Shown here: one piece after another, positions 63,908 to 64,000 of the stretch | Layout of the letters: the number at the start of each line of letters is the position of its first letter | Numbering within the stretch: position 1 is the first letter of the stretch | Translations under genes and position numbers: made by a program | Assembly (NCBI GenBank): GCA_026874595.1 | Contig: CM049307.1 | Span: forward strand, 77,166,643 to 77,230,642 | Length of the DNA stretch: 64,000 nt | From: Sipunculus nudus | Taxonomy: Eukaryota; Annelida; Sipuncula; Golfingiida; Sipunculidae | Direction of reading: 5' to 3' | Notes under the pieces: generated by a model | What the model saw: only the letters and a program-made list of their open reading frames with translations | Databases searched by the model: none | What the model was told of the DNA's origin: nothing

Positions 63908-64000
63908 ATCTTTTTATGCCATTCTTGATTTATAGTACAGTCAAAGCCGTAAGTACATCTGCTCCCAAGTTTTCAGATAAAGGGGTTGCCACATTTAACT
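63908..64000. other. Right edge of window, still inside the provirus
   Basis: These 93 bases are upstream of the right terminal gene. No terminal repeat, TATA element or target duplication is visible and no match to the left arm was found by eye. The element's right end lies beyond 64000. Confidence 0.5.

Larger units (their letters stand above)
37860..64000. mobile_element. Maverick/Polinton-type (adintovirus-like) provirus, right end outside the window
   Basis: The diagnostic set is present in one block: protein-primed family B polymerase, A32/FtsK-type packaging ATPase, RVE integrase, double-jelly-roll major capsid protein, penton/minor-capsid-like proteins and adenain-type protease. Known Mavericks/Polintons carry this set in about 15-20 kb with long terminal inverted repeats; here it covers at least 26 kb and continues to the edge. 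I compared the last 93 bases with the 36.4-38.1 kb region by eye and found no inverted match, so the left boundary is a guess. Genes from 40.9 to 59.7 kb are nearly all on the plus strand and closely packed; the right arm has genes on both strands. The block is richer in G+C by eye than the flanks. Frame breaks in polymerase and ATPase and a transposon insertion suggest a decaying endogenous copy. Confidence 0.9.

Noticed and set aside
63908-64000. Terminal inverted repeat of the provirus
   Set aside because: No inverted match to the 36.4-38.1 kb region was found by eye; the end probably lies outside the window.
37860-64000. Adenovirus or nucleocytoplasmic large DNA virus insertion
   Set aside because: The RVE integrase together with protein-primed polymerase and the A32-type ATPase fits the Maverick/adintovirus group; adenoviruses lack the integrase, and large DNA viruses use different polymerases and far larger genomes.

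Overview
The window is eukaryotic, almost certainly metazoan, chromosomal DNA with a large integrated virus-like element in its right third. GT-AG introns, tRNA-derived SINEs, Ty3/Gypsy and DIRS-like retrotransposon debris, long AT, GT and GACA microsatellites and a spliced SLC16-type transporter gene all fit an animal genome. A mollusc or other lophotrochozoan is my guess, but nothing here proves it.

Layout. 1-8.3 kb: AT-rich sequence with microsatellites and one copy of a dispersed repeat; no convincing gene. 8.4-10.4 kb: decayed partial copies of a monocarboxylate-transporter-like gene, ending in a 25-bp satellite (10.40-10.92 kb) and a Ty3/Gypsy reverse transcriptase fragment (11.0-11.2 kb). 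14.4-22.1 kb: a complete five-exon SLC16-like transporter gene (455 codons, all introns phase 1) whose introns hold repeats. 22.2-34 kb: no recognised gene; dispersed repeats, two SINE-like elements and a 350-bp-spaced duplication. 34.0-36.4 kb: decayed Gypsy protease and RNase H, then a DIRS-like gag reading frame. 36.6-37.8 kb: GAAGTT-rich non-coding repeats and an AT tract.

From about 38 kb to the window edge lies a Maverick/Polinton-type (adintovirus-like) provirus of at least 26 kb. Replication and integration module: protein-primed family B DNA polymerase with OTU-like and zinc-finger N-terminal regions (40.9-46.9 kb, apparently spliced at its 5' end), A32/FtsK-type packaging ATPase (47.3-48.0), RVE integrase (49.2-50.3). 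Virion module: three proteins with the penton/minor-capsid signature (51.2-55.1), coiled-coil and basic proteins (55.2-56.2), four or five small Arg-rich plus hydrophobic pX/mu-like core proteins in tandem (56.3-57.4), double-jelly-roll major capsid protein (57.6-59.0) and adenain-type protease (59.1-59.7). The right arm carries unrecognised genes on both strands. The two outermost genes point inward and look like distant relatives of each other.

Most unusual are a 69-residue protein resembling the first half of a core histone (48.1 kb), the tandem pX-like cluster with two members split exactly at poly-G runs, the mirror-image terminal genes, and the spliced zinc-finger/polymerase gene. The copy is probably not intact: the polymerase is broken by a stop and a frameshift, the ATPase by a frameshift, and the left terminal gene by a roughly 1.2-kb Harbinger-like transposon. 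The integrase, capsid, penton-like and protease frames are open. No terminal inverted repeat or target duplication could be seen, because the right end lies beyond the window.
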